Shown here: positions 49,201 to 58,873 of the stretch, in pieces
Layout of the letters: every line of letters begins with the position of its first letter
Numbering within the stretch: position 1 is the first letter of the stretch
NCBI GenBank assembly: GCA_964017125.1
Contig: OZ024914.1
Coordinates: 27,633,073-27,697,072 of the forward strand
DNA from: Flabesymbios commensalis
Lineage: Eukaryota > Annelida > Polychaeta > Terebellida > Flabelligeridae
Reading direction: 5' to 3'
Length of the DNA: 64,000 nucleotides
Made by a program: the position numbers and the translations under genes
Notes under the pieces: generated by a model
The model's input: only the letters and a program-made list of their open reading frames with translations
The model's database searches: none
What the model was told of the DNA's origin: nothing

Positions 49201-52200
49201 AGGATTTCATGCTGACAGTGTTATTTCACGAGATGTAGACAAGGACACCTGTACCCCCCTCCAAATGATGACATAGTTAAACGCTGAGCATAACATGGCT
49301 TCGTTTACACAACTTTGGTCGTTAGTCTGAAATTCCGTGATTTCACTGATTTAGCTTCTACTGCATGTACCGTTTGTTTATATCAGCCAAATTCAACCAA
49401 TTGACATTTTTATTATTTGCAAATAATTGATATAACGTTTTAACTCCAACATTTGTCTGGTAAATACTGTTATGCTATAAACTATTACCATATCCCTTCA
49501 AGCTATTACTGTACCCCGTGTACTTCCCTGTCATATGGACCTAGTGGTAGTACTGGATCAAATCAGGCCATTTCGTATGACACATCGTCTTATAACTTCA
49601 ATCACCATTATATCCAATATAGTAATAAATAACAACTGTATGCGTTTTTTTTGTGGTATGTGAGTATTGCCAGCAGTTATTGGCGGAAAATATATATTTG
49701 TGTTGATTACAATTTTACATGGCCCATTACTTAATATAAATATCAACATAAGCACGTCTGATGCAAAAAAATTAAAAAATTACTCTCAATAATGTTCAGA
49801 ACTGCAGGGTTCTTGTTGTATCCTGCGGTCCAAACTAACTATGATAATCTTTGCTGTTGAAGTCTTCTCCGAAAGAGCAGAAAAATTCTAGTCCAACAAA
49901 TGCTAAGATATCTGACCCTATGGACACAGCCGATGCGGGAGCTTCTAGTGATAGTAACGCTAAGAGACCGCACACACAAACCAGCCAAAGTAAACAACAG
50001 GGCAAGAAGCGGGTGAGAGTCAGCACTTCAGATGGTAGACAGGTTAGTAAATAACTGCTACTTCTAGCCAGAGACATATGTTGATTGAAGTTTTAATTAA
50101 AAAAAAATTCTATTGATCAGTCAGTATAGATAGAATTATTTTTTGTAACCATTGTTTGCATAGCATGAGTTTTCTGTGTGATTGAAAGGTTTATTAAACT
50201 ATTTTTGTAATATTATAGCATTATGTTCTCTCTGTGATAGATAATGCTGAGCCTGGAGGAAAATATTACGTACACAGGATTACAGCAACAACTGTTCAAA
50301 GAGCTTGCTATTCCACCCGTACAGCAGAAAATCAAACATGGGTTCCCTCCCAGAGAACTAATGAAACCAGAAGCTTTGGAAGAAACGCCAGTGGCCATAC
50401 AAGATGGTGATCGCCTAATGGTAGAACTCCTACCTGATCCAGAAGCTGGTATGTGACAATGATCAGTAACATACCTTATCTCTCAAAGTGATAATCATGT
50501 CTATAGCAGCTTGTAACCTTTCTTTTGTCCATAAAAAAAAAATTTAAAGGCAAAATGAGAATTCAATTCACTAGATTGACATAATTATATTTTGATTCAA
50601 ATTGTGGAAATGCTAGTAATTTTTACCCTATTTGACAACTTTAAAAAATTTAATTTCTGAAACTTAGCCCTTTAACCCTTGCAGCGCGGGGATCAACTTT
50701 AGACGTCAGAATCTGATGTCTCTAGACTTCAGATTCTGCCGTCTAACGCCGATCCCCACACTGTAGGAGTAACAATATTTATTATGCCAGTAGATCCATC
50801 AAATAGGTATTTAAATAAAGCTGAAAGAGCTGACATTTATGATGATTTCAAATTGAAAAAAACCTTTTGTCTCCATGGATTATATAAAAATATTTCAGCA
50901 CTTAAAGGTTATTTTTATCTGGAGCTGTTCTAGCTAATTTGATTGCACTGTTGATCCATGGGTCCTAGGTGTGACTTCCAGCATTGTTTCTTTGAAGCAC
51001 ATATAACAAAGAAAACACTAATAACCTGGATCAAATTTTTAGGATAATAACCATAATAATAAATACTAGAATAAATTTAAACCGCTTATAAATATTTTAA
51101 AAGTTACCAGTATATCTAACTACTGGTGGCCATGTTTGTATAATATAAAGTAATTTTTCCAAGGAATAAGAATTATTCTCATTTTATACTGATTAAAAAT
51201 TACACATCACTATAATTTATCACTGTAATTTATTGTAAATTGTAGTAAGCAAAACAAAAAATTATAAGAAATCATTATTAAACATTTATTTTTCAACTAT
51301 GATGCCTTTGAATCAAATACAGCTACTGTGAGTTCATTGCCGCAGCTGATGAGTTACAATAACTTCTTTCCACCATCTATATTTTCTGACTCTATCTCAT
51401 AGCTGGAATTTACATCTTCTATTTTCAGAAAATGCCTGTCCAAAAGATCCTGACAAAGTATGGCCCCTGCTTCCACAGCAAAGACAAAGCTGGTCTGGAT
51501 TTGAAGCAAACTCGCGGGATCATTCAGCTGAGCAATTACTTAATGGTCTCACTAGCAGCTTACAGGATGGTCAGTGGAAGCATATTGATCATTTGTTTCA
51601 CCGCCAAGTTGTTCAATGTAAATTTTCACTCACTTGAAGATGTGTTTCGCTGGCGCGATCCACAACTTCAAGTGAGTGAAAATTATTCAGATTTGACAAA
51701 ATGGAGATTAACGATTTGAAAATTGTATTGTTCGATATCATGTTTCAACTTTCACATGTTTAAAAGTTGGTATGTAATGTGCTAATGAAAAATGAGAAAA
51801 ACTAATGTAATCGGGACCGGCTGTTAAAGGGCTAAATCTTTCAACACCAATACCCAGACACTTTCAGTTGTAGAACATGACACTCCCGCGAGAATAACTC
51901 CCTGTACACCTCCCTCCTGGGACATTGTTGAGAACATTTCTAACCACTATAACTTCGGACACATCAGCATCTTTTCATTATTAGAGCCCTAAATTTGATG
52001 GTGAAATGGTTATGTTTCACTGTCTATAGTATAGAGAATTGGAGTTTTAGAAAGGCATGGTTCCCTGTATTCACCAAATGTTTAGTCTCAAATTAGGAAA
52101 ATGTGAGTAATTTTCACCCACTTAAATAAAAATTTAATTTTTTAATGTACCTGTAGTGCTTTAATGGCTAAAAACTGTCTGCAATAAAGAGAACCCAGTC

Positions 52201-55200
52201 TATGTAGAATTGTAGGTTAAATTATACAAAGTAGGAAGCAAAATATGTAGACGGCAGAGCTTCATAAATTCCACAAGTAATTTTTTTCATTCAAATAGTC
52301 TGGCACATAGTAAACATCAGGCACATATTACGCATATTTGAAAAAAGGCACATATTACCAAGCGTGGCTTTATGAAAACAGCACCCCATATTTTAACCAG
52401 GAGTGTAACAAGGAGTGTGATTCACACCTAATGGTCGGAATTACTTGAAATTACCATTGATTGAGGTGTGGAATTAATAGCACACTTTAACCCTCACAGC
52501 GCGGGATCGACTTTAGTCGTCAGAATCTGACGTCTGTAGACATCAGATTCTGACGACTAAAGTCGAGACATCAGATTCTGACGACTTAAGTCGATCCCCG
52601 CACTGTAAGAGTAGAAATATTTCTAGTGTCCGTAGACCCATAACATAGGTACCGGTATTCAAATGAATCAGAAAGAGCTAACTAAGACATTTATCATGAT
52701 TTTAAGGTGAAAAACCCTTTGGTTGCAATATTTTTTTACAAATAAATTCAGCACTTTAAGGGTTATTTTGTTATTAGGTGCACTATGTTGTAAGACCCCA
52801 ATAGCACCTTCATGACGAAGGCCTGTATTATACTTGAGTATTTTTATAAATTTCCTTTTTAGGCCTGAGCCAAGTTTTTGGTGGATGCCTATTGTCGTCA
52901 CCGGGCGCATCCGCCCGTCTGTCCGCCACTTTCAGCACTCTAACTTGTTTCGCATAACTAGAATGCACATTAAACTTCACATACAGGTTAATCATCACTA
53001 AAGCTTGACTGATTAAGTCTCCACCCACTATGTGGTGGTGGAGACTTATTGTTTTTGCTGAGTCGGCCCGCCGCCGCCACTTGTTTCTGCTCTCACTCAA
53101 AAACCCCTACTCAGATTATTTCCAAATATTTACAGTATGCATACTGGCCCTGGGGAATTTGCCTGGTAAATTTTTTTTTTGCGTTTTTTCAGTTTCTCCA
53201 ACAAAATCCAAGATGGCCGCCAAAATCCTATGGCGCACGCTAGAGCTCAAACCGCTTCATCGATTTGTTTCATGTTTGGTTTAAAGGAAAGACCTTACCC
53301 TGGCCGTGAGCTGAAAACTTTTGGTGTGATTCTGATAATAAAAACTTTGATTTTTTTACGCTTTTGTATTTTAGCGGATATTTCTGTTATTATAGCCATA
53401 CACCCCTACTCGAATTATTTCTAAATATTTGCAGTATGCATATTGTCTCTAGGAAATTTGCCCTGTAAATTTTTTTTTGGCGTTTTTCAGCTTCTTCAAC
53501 AAAATCCAAGATGGCCACCAAAATCCTATGTCGCTCTCTAGAGCTTGAACCGCTTTATGGATTTGTTTCATGTTTAGTTTAAGGGAAAGACATGTTGTGA
53601 TTATTTTTTGGTGATTAGTTTTTTGTGTGATTCTTATAATAAAAACCATGATTTTTTAACGTTTTAGAATTTTAGCGGATATTTCAGTTTTGTTCATTTT
53701 GGCTATTATCAAAATTTGTTAATTTAGCTATACGCCCCTGCTCGGATTATTTCTAAATATTTGCAGTATGCATATTGGCCCTAAGGAATTTGCCCGGTAA
53801 TTTTTTTTGGCGTTTTTTAGTTTCTTCAGCAAAATCCAACATGGCCGCAAAAATCCTATTTCGCTCTCTAGAGCTTGAACTGCTTTATGGATTTGTTTCA
53901 TCTTTGGTTCAAAGGAATAACCGTACCCTGGATATGTGCTGATTAGTTTTTTGTGTGATTATGATAATAAAAACTTATATTTTTTTACTTTTCAGGATTT
54001 TAGCTGATATTTCAGTTTTGCTCATTTCGGCTATTATCAAAATTTGGTAATATGGTTATACAGCTAAAATTTTATCTTTTGTTTATGCTCAGTGGCTCTG
54101 AGAAAAAAGTCAGGTGAATTTTTTTCTTTTTTCATTTTTTCAACAAAATTCAAAATGGCTGACAAATCACATGTTACTCTGAAGAGCTTGATCTGCTTCA
54201 CCGATTTGTTCCAAGGAAGCAACTTACCCTGGCCATATGTTGATTAGATTTTGGTGTGATTCTGACATCACATTTTCACGTGGTTTACATAAAAATTTGG
54301 TGACAGTACTGTATTTCTCTATAATTAATGTACTATGTTGGGCGGCAAATTTAGTTTCACATTTGACCTTTCTGTGACCCCTATGATCGTGACTTTTTTC
54401 CGATCGACATTTTTTCTCGTTAACGTGATTGACTCAACATTTTCTCATGTATCGCTCCCAAATTTATACCATATATTCATTTCACTAATAGCTCAGATGA
54501 GTTGGAAATTGGGCAAGATTCGGACAGAAACTAGGTCATGGCGGCCGATTATCGATCATTATTTTTTTAATATGCGTATTATCTGGAAAAGCGGACCAGA
54601 TAGCTTGACCATTACTATAGAACAAAATGTGCAGTTCCATTTAGGGATATACCATGAAAAATGTCAACATGATAAAATTCAAAATGGCCGACCTGTGGCC
54701 ACTTCCGATCGACAACTTTTCTCGTTAACGAGATTCACTCAACTATTTTTTATGTATCGCTCCAAAATGTATACCATATATCCATTCCACTAATAGCTTG
54801 GATGAGTTCAAAATTGGGCAAGATTCAGACAGAAACTAGGTCATGGCAGCCAAAATGGCTCATTATCGGTCACCTTTTTTTGATATGCGTAATATCTGGA
54901 AAACTGGACCAGATAGCTAGACCATTACCATTAAACAAAATGTGCAGTTTCAGGAGGAATATACCATAAAAAATTAAACTTGATCAAATTCAAAATGGCC
55001 GACCGATAATTTCAATAATGGCGACGGGCTATTGTCGAGTGTGCTTTTGTTTCAAATGATTTTCACTTTTATATGATGATTAGAGGCTGAGGCCTATTTC
55101 TGTTGCCGACGGGTCTTGTTTGTGTTTATGTTGAGATGGGAATTACAGTGCTGTCAGTAATTCACATCTCAAAATGAAAAAAATGAACAAATACCTTGGC

Positions 55201-57397
55201 AATAGTGTTAACCCTTTAGAGTACTGGTGTCAAATAGATTATTCTCATTTTTATTCGGACCAGTTTTTAAAAGTCAATTCAGTCTTCAATCTGTGACACT
55301 GACACATACATTGTGACATCAATATCAAGCTTCACTTAAAGCTGTGAATCGATCGGAGACGCAACTCCATGTGACCAAAAATTTTACTTTATTAACTGAG
55401 GGCTGTAGGGGTTTTAAAATCATTTTTTTGTTACTGCGTTCTCAACAATACGATATACAGATATATTAGATTCATATTACTCTATCTAAGCTGAAGTCAA
55501 TAGAATGACCATCAGTACCCAGAGTTGATGACATCAGGCCTTAGTTTACTATTAACAGTATTACCACTAGACCTATTTATTCAGATCCTTGTAATTTGAA
55601 GTTGTGGTTCACGGTATACAGAAACAATTTAAAATGGGTACATGTATTATCATCAAGGAATATCACATATTATTCTGTGTTGTTCTAATTCTATGTTGAT
55701 ATTTGATGTTGAGCAGGAGCCGCAGACAGCCTTGATACCTCCATAGCATCTCTAGCTCTGATGGCTACACTAACAGGAAGGGATCTCTGGTCATATGTAC
55801 AAGGAATGCCACATCTATTCTCAGTTGGAGGTTTGTTTTATGAGCAGGTGAAGCGAGACCTTGGACTGATAGAAGGCAAGCATTGTCAATTACCAAGCAT
55901 ACCAGGAAAGGTAATTATTGAGCCTTATGCAGTACACATAAGAAATTTACCCAGTGTTGATATAATGTTGAACCAGCATTGCAGATAGTGGTCTATCATT
56001 AAGCCAACACTGGATCAATTTATAGTTTTTGTAGAGTACAAAGCAACACTCGATTAAAGACACTTCGCTGCCACTGCAATGTACTAGTAGCAGACCTACC
56101 TTGTCTGCCAGACCATTGTATTTAGTTTTCTGTGGATATCTGACAACCTTATGGTTAACCTGTCTCAACTGTGCAAATTTGAATCTAAATTAAAGCAGAT
56201 CTCTGAAACCTATGTAGGGATTTCTTTCATATTGGAGACACACATCCCTTAGAGGGTGTAGATGTGCCTTTTGGTGTTTATAAACTTTGACCTACTTGAA
56301 TAGCCGACTATCGGCCATAATTAACTTTATTATTTTTGATATCTGGTAAATCATGCCAGATAGCTATACCATTAGCTATGTATGCCAGATAGCTATACCA
56401 TTAGCTATGTATGGATATGTATGGCTTAAGTGTTGAAATGTTATGAAAAAATACCTGGAAAATTATCCCAATCTAAAATGTTAGGCATGTTTAAATTGAT
56501 CTGTTGAAGGCAGGTCTAAACGTTGCAATAATTTCACACTAAGTTTCAAAGTGAGTAAAAATGATACGCTTTCTATTTAAATTGTATATATAATTTTGGG
56601 ACTGAGATTCTGATCAAAAATTGAGTGAGCTTTAGGCCAATGTCTTGTGTTAATTTGACACTATTTTTAGAATGTGAGGATACAAAGTCAAAACCATGAC
56701 CCAAAAATACCTGGATGCTGAAATAATATTTTATTCTCAATAGTCAAGATAAGTTGATATCTATGCTTGCTTATTTTTTAAGGTATTTCGGTATTCTTCA
56801 AGTAATTCCCGCTTGGAGTTATGCTTAGAACCACATGGACACTTTGCTGTTGAGCCAGGAATAGAAGACCGAGTGGTAAAGTCATCTAAAGTTCAGAATC
56901 AAAGCCATTTGATGGACAACATACCAGATTCTGTAATCAAAGCTCTTCAGACACCTGCTACAGGTACTGTGGTAAATAAGGCTATGAAGATACCTACTCC
57001 AGATAGAATGCCTCACATACCTTTCTCTGGTCCGGGACAGAGTCTGCAATCAAGCAAAGAAAACATTCGTATGCCATCTGACCTGGACCCCCCTCACCAT
57101 AAACATAATAATCATAAGGCAAAACATGTCAATGAATCAAACTCAAGTCATCCAGACAAAATACCAGAAGAGGTAACGGAGGAGATGGAGACAGACGCCG
57201 AGAGAGAGCGTCAGCAGTACACCAGAATAGGTCCAGGGTACTCCGTTATAAATCCACAGGTGACTGATGAAGTAAATACCACATCAGAAATGATTCACAA
57301 CCTAGCTTCAGGTCTCCATTCAATAGCTGAGCGGGCCAGAGAAGACGATGACGATGAACTATTGACCAGCAAGGCTAGTACATATACTACTATTTAG
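36348..57397 (+). CDS. VCPIP1: VCPIP1 (VCIP135) deubiquitinase, 15 coding exons
   Basis: Cysteine protease of the OTU family that removes ubiquitin. In vertebrates it binds p97/VCP and p47, supports Golgi and ER reassembly after mitosis, and acts on SPRTN in crosslink repair. Exons: 36348-37215, 37677-37805, 38284-38414, 40151-40262, 41367-41576, 44905-44992, 45126-45269, 45945-46078, 46504-46682, 47849-47992, 49863-50042, 50241-50448, 51429-51569, 55717-55910, 56783-57397. All junctions are GT..AG and phases stay consistent, giving 3477 nt (1158 aa). In order: zinc ribbon with Cys21, 26, 41 and 44; OTU core with ADGDGHCLVHAVSRAL (nucleophile Cys189) and GRNHYI (His324); Cys-rich segment about 450-560; ubiquitin-like fold about 765-842; conserved LWSYVQGMPHLF block; acidic tail with RIGPG. 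The start sits in CACCATGG. Identity was recognised by comparing remembered human sequence exon by exon; orthology is very likely. The C-terminus may vary (see 61018). Confidence 0.96.
37677..37805 (+). CDS. VCPIP1: VCPIP1 coding exon 2
   Basis: Residues 290-332, phase 1 in and out. Encodes LFLPGLVPIEKC and then AWSSSGRNHYIALVPV, which contains the OTU catalytic histidine (His324, matching human His353). Too short for an ORF scan and found by continuing the frame. Acceptor ccag|GT and donor AAAG|gtatg. Confidence 0.93.
38179..38242 (+). repeat. 32-bp tandem duplication in VCPIP1 intron 2
   Basis: ATCAGTCTATGCAATAGAAA GACAATTA occurs twice in succession. Confidence 0.85.
38284..38414 (+). CDS. 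VCPIP1: VCPIP1 coding exon 3
   Basis: Residues 333-376: HPLPHIPGWLLPKVWGMPQ followed by DAEGGCVAGGDKCLQ, matching the human segment LLPKAWGVPQ ... DGGCVIGGDRSLQ. Acceptor tttag|GT, donor TTCAG|gtatct, phase 0 out. Confidence 0.93.
38415..40150 (+). other. VCPIP1 intron 3
   Basis: Contains half a CCCAGCAAACAC-family MITE at 39122-39200 and a hairpin at 39990-40077. The ORFs at 39394-39838 show no recognisable product. Confidence 0.6.
39990..40077. repeat. Fold-back hairpin upstream of exon 4
   Basis: CACCTTGGCATGTGAAAAGA plus TGAATGAAACC, mirrored by GGTTTCATTTATCTTTTCAC plus ATGTCAAGGTG, about 26-bp loop. Confidence 0.85.
40151..40262 (+). CDS. VCPIP1: VCPIP1 coding exon 4
   Basis: Residues 377-413 plus one base. 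DNYILRLVTAMEHVFVDKHG matches human DKYLLRLVAAMEEVFMDKHG almost residue for residue. Acceptor ttttcag|GAT, donor ACAG|gtttgt. A strong hairpin lies about 75 bases upstream, in intron 3. Confidence 0.94.
41149..41328 (+). mobile_element. piggyBac-like MITE, family 1 (intron 4, right-truncated)
   Basis: TTAA|CCCTTACAGTGTGGGG, then a hairpin: GGGGATCGACTTTAGACGTC / GACTAAAGACGATCCCC around TCTGA. Right end missing; ends about 38 bases before exon 5. Confidence 0.8.
41367..41576 (+). CDS. VCPIP1: VCPIP1 coding exon 5
   Basis: Residues 414-483. GIVGVKPDIVMEQTRAAVEA, then RCLMC starts the Cys-rich region, and EEWLQPGGELYKLAVQNHG matches human PEWLAPGGKLYNLAKSTHG. Acceptor ttgcag|GG, donor TTGCAG|gtgatt. 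A truncated piggyBac-like MITE ends about 38 bases upstream of the acceptor. Confidence 0.94.
41577..44904 (+). other. VCPIP1 intron 5
   Basis: 3.3 kb. GC-richer middle (about 42.0-44.6 kb), one hAT-like MITE at 42765, a decayed family 1 MITE near 44745-44823, one TAGGCCTA (43189). Open frames here are unrecognised and mostly overlap on opposite strands. Confidence 0.6.
42765..42965. mobile_element. 201-bp CAGGGGCG-ended MITE with 5-bp TSD (intron 5)
   Basis: Ends CAGGGGCGGATCCAAGG and, inward from the right, CAGGGGCGGATCTGG. CTGCA flanks both sides (42760-42764, 42966-42970). Same type of ends and TSD length as the 28405 element. Confidence 0.85.
44905..44992 (+). CDS. VCPIP1: VCPIP1 coding exon 6
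   Basis: An 88-base exon, residues 484-512 with phase 2 out. It reads VVCKYDGAMDRLVADSGKCG and ends CQCCQG; the human counterpart is LVCSYDS ... CNWCHG. The donor must be CAAGG|gtcagt: the nearby TCA|gtaaat alternative puts an early stop in the next exon. The cysteines suggest metal binding with exons 5 and 7. Confidence 0.88.
45126..45269 (+). CDS. VCPIP1: VCPIP1 coding exon 7
   Basis: Residues 513-560. TQLRHVRGDGSVVYENGDKT, then CRCGFKHYWDGKEYDNLPE, which matches the human CGCGFKHFWDGKEYDNLPE. Acceptor tttcag|A, donor GAACG|gtaggt. Confidence 0.94.
45945..46078 (+). CDS. VCPIP1: VCPIP1 coding exon 8
   Basis: Residues 561-605. FPVRLEWNRQVIDEQVDWFQ then DISLNSNVFEVAQKLVQKHF; human has the same order, including SLNSNVYDVAMKLVTKHFPG. 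Acceptor ctttag|A, donor CCCAG|gtcag. Confidence 0.94.
46504..46682 (+). CDS. VCPIP1: VCPIP1 coding exon 9
   Basis: Residues 606-665. FGSERLVQKVVDIILRQTAK matches human FGSEILVQKVVHTILHQTAK; then a Ser/Glu-rich linker and TKIILTGRQK (human TKIILTGQK). Acceptor gacag|GT, donor AAAAG|gtattc, phase 0 out. Confidence 0.94.
47849..47992 (+). CDS. VCPIP1: VCPIP1 coding exon 10
   Basis: Residues 666-713. SLHKEELTLSQTERRMRKQV corresponds to human TLHKEELNMSKTERTIQQNI, followed by a polar, Gln-rich linker likely to be disordered. 48 whole codons; acceptor acaag|T, donor ATAAG|gtattt. Skipping this exon would keep frame. Confidence 0.92.
49863..50042 (+). CDS. VCPIP1: VCPIP1 coding exon 11
   Basis: Residues 714-773, exactly 60 codons. 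A Ser/Asn-rich linker ends in KKRVRVSTSDGRQ, aligning with human KKIRITTNDGRQ at the start of the ubiquitin-like region. Acceptor ttgaag|T, donor GACAG|gttagt. The exon is symmetrical (phase 0-0). Confidence 0.93.
50241..50448 (+). CDS. VCPIP1: VCPIP1 coding exon 12
   Basis: Residues 774-842, main body of the ubiquitin-like domain: KIKHGFPPRELMKP followed by AIQDGDRLMVELLP, matching human IRYGFPPKELMPP ... LQHGDRITIEIL. Acceptor gatag|A is weak in its pyrimidine tract but forced by the flanking DGRQ junction. Donor GCTG|gtatgt. Confidence 0.92.
50676..50909 (+). mobile_element. piggyBac-like MITE, family 1 (intron 12)
   Basis: TTAA|CCCTTGCAGCGCGGGGATC, hairpin GACGTCAGAATCTGATGTCT / AGACTTCAGATTCTGCCGTC, right end CAGCACTTAAAGG|TTA. 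Complete but diverged. Confidence 0.8.
51429..51569 (+). CDS. VCPIP1: VCPIP1 coding exon 13
   Basis: Residues 843-889. Correct frame is NACPKDPDKVWPLLPQQRQS followed by SAEQLLNGLTSSLQDG. A longer open frame starting at 51432 is a shadow in another phase. Poorly conserved linker, so support comes mainly from phase continuity (1 in, 1 out), the acceptor ttttcag|AA and donor GGATG|gtcagt. Confidence 0.8.
51621..51684. repeat. 19-bp perfect inverted repeat in intron 13
   Basis: AATTTTCACTCACTTGAAG and its exact complement, 26-base loop, starting 51 bases after the exon 13 donor. Confidence 0.9.
52491..52762 (+). mobile_element. piggyBac-like MITE, family 1 (intron 13)
   Basis: TTAA|CCCTCACAGCGCGGGATCG, right end GCACTTTAAGGG|TTAT. 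The hairpin arm is partly duplicated: CAGATTCTGACGAC followed by TAAAGTCG recurs before the final GATCCCCGC. Confidence 0.85.
52860..55050 (+). repeat. About 300-bp tandem array in intron 13
   Basis: Four units around AAATCCAAGATGGCCGCCAA (53203, 53500, 53832, 54143; spacing about 297-332) followed by two units of a second type around TGGGCAAGATTCGGACAGAA (about 54508, 54816). Starts near TGCCTATTGTCGTCACCGGG, ends GGGCTATTGTCGAGTGTGC. Spurious ORFs on both strands. Confidence 0.75.
55717..55910 (+). CDS. VCPIP1: VCPIP1 coding exon 14
   Basis: Residues 890-954. LALMATLTGRDLWSYVQGMP, then VGGLFYEQVKRDLGLIEGKH, matching human LLATLMGEDVWSYAKGLPHM and the following GGVFY ... GKHC block. Acceptor gagcag|GA, donor GGAAAG|gtaatt. 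Preceded by the largest intron (4147 bases). Confidence 0.94.
55948..56025. repeat. CCCAGCAAACAC-family MITE, decayed (intron 14)
   Basis: ACCCAGTGTTGATATAATGT TGAACCAGC ... AAGCCAACACTGGATCAA; outer ends lost. Confidence 0.55.
56783..57397 (+). CDS. VCPIP1: VCPIP1 coding exon 15 (terminal, long form)
   Basis: Residues 955-1158 and TAG stop. Starts VFRYSSSNSRLELCLEPHGH (human VYNASEDRLELCVDAAGHF), then a disordered Pro/His/Lys-rich stretch, EEMETDAERERQQ and RIGPGYSVINPQ (human RIAPGVVTM), and an acidic REDDDDE end. The true coding start is 56783, upstream of the internal Met at 56813. Internal phase-0 donors occur after 57259 (CACAG|gtgact) and 57271 (GATGAA|gtaaat) and could splice to 61018. 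Confidence 0.92.
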   Translation, partial: VFRYSSSNSRLELCLEPHGHFAVEPGIEDRVVKSSKVQNQSHLMDNIPDSVIKALQTPATGTVVNKAMKIPTPDRMPHIPFSGPGQSLQSSKENIRMPSDLDPPHHKHNNHKAKHVNESNSSHPDKIPEEVTEEMETDAERERQQYTRIGPGYSVINPQVTDEVNTTSEMIHNLASGLHSIAERAREDDDDELLTSKASTYTTI

Positions 57398-57767
57398 TTC
57401 AAATAGTTTTAAATGATATGACATTGAGAATTATGTTGTATTTACTTAGTCCTGGGTAGGATGAGCATACATCATAAAGGCTGTATATATCCCTTTTGAG
57501 TTAAATGTAACATTTTTCCTCAAAAATTTGATCATAAGCGATATCACATGAAATATGTCCAACCAGAACAATTTTTAAATTTTATTATAAAGTCCATCAC
57601 TGGTCTGTAAAAATGATAAAGGATCCTAATATCATAACTGACAAGGTGAATGACTGGCATATGAACGAGACTTAGTTGTGTTCTTGTAGGGCTATAATAG
57701 CATAGCATATAAAGATTTTTGCATCTAAAGATGTTTGTACTGTTGCTTTAAATACTGTATTTATTCT

Positions 57768-57773
57768 AATAAA
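57768..57773 (+). terminator. Poly(A) signal, proximal VCPIP1 end
   Basis: AATAAA, 371 bases after the exon 15 stop. Would end the long-tail transcript. Confidence 0.6.
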
Positions 57774-58365
57774 CGTTAATTAGAATACCCCAGTTGAGAT
57801 TACTGGTGGGATGTGCGGTTATTAGAGTAGTTTTGAGCCCGCCTTTTAATTTTAATTAAAAAAGATGGGCTATTGCAATTGAAGTTCGTCGGCGTTAACA
57901 TTTACCGGTACTTGTGGGAGCGATAACTTGGAAATTTTTTTCATGTATCCTTCCCAAATTTGTTATGCATTTTTACTAATGACCAGTTCTCGGACAAGTT
58001 CAATAATGGCTGGAAAAAATTCAAAATGGCCGATTTATTGTGATTTTTCGAATTTTATGTCAATAATTTAACCTTGTGGGCATGATAACTTGAAACGTTT
58101 TTCATGTATTATCCTCAACTTTATTATGCATATTACTAATAAGCATTTCTCGGACAAGTTCAATACAGTAGATCCTGTCACCAACGATCTTGCTTCTGCC
58201 AGTCGTTGGTGACACAAAGTCGCTGGTCACAGAAATGAGGTTTTGCTGTAAAATTTGCGGGTGCGGTGGCTGGTTCAATGTCGGGCTAATGACGGCGACA
58301 TTTACCCAGCATTGACTAGTAGTCATTGTGGATAAAAGCACGCGGTTGCGGCAACTTTTTAATGC

Positions 58366-58485
58366 CAGGGCCCATATTCTCGTACAAGTTACGATATATC
58401 GTAGGCTTCTGATTGGTCGAGATGGCCATCTCGACCAATCAGAAGCCTACGATATATCGTAACTTGTACGAGAATACGGGCCCTG
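58366..58485. repeat. 120-bp near-perfect palindrome
   Basis: CAGGGCCC to GGGCCCTG, centre GATGGCCATC at 58421-58430; one mismatched pair seen (CATATTCTC against CGTATTCTC). Essentially no loop. Confidence 0.92.
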
Positions 58486-58767
58486 TTCCAATATCCCTGC
58501 TTATGACGGTGTTTTTCAGAATGGCCGCTAGCTACGCTAATCACGCTACCAGAGCACAGGTTATATAAGCCCAGGTAGCTTCTGACCCTTTACAGGCATG
58601 AGGCGTTGTATATTCACATTAAATGTGTCACTATCGGACCGATGATGTAGCCCTGGTGAAACAAAAAAATAACTTGTAAAACAAAAAGGGAACAGTTATT
58701 CATTACTGATGGTTGATACACTAACAGGAGCATTATGCCCACACTAGGACGTTTGTACTGTCCCCGC

Positions 58768-58873
58768 CCCAGCAGACACAATACGTTGAATCAATGTTGG
58801 TTTAACGTTGGTCCACCGTCTACGACGCTGGACCAACGTTAAACCACCATTGAATCAACGTATTGTGTCTGCA
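58768..58873. repeat. CCCAGCAAACAC fold-back MITE (TACGTTGA subfamily)
   Basis: Left CAGACACAATACGTTGAATC; right complement CAGACACAATACGTTGATTC. The arms agree with each other and differ from all other copies. Confidence 0.9.

Noticed and set aside
51432-51719. 95-codon open frame in the VCPIP1 region
   Set aside because: Wrong phase: the exon 13 frame is one base off and is fixed by phase 1 junctions on both sides.
54335-54793. 152-codon ORF in intron 13
   Set aside because: Lies in the tandem ~300-bp repeat array and lacks a recognisable domain.
57340-57385. Donor GCTA|gtacat near the end of exon 15 joining to 61018
   Set aside because: Phase 1 would put the distal exon in a frame that stops after about nine codons.
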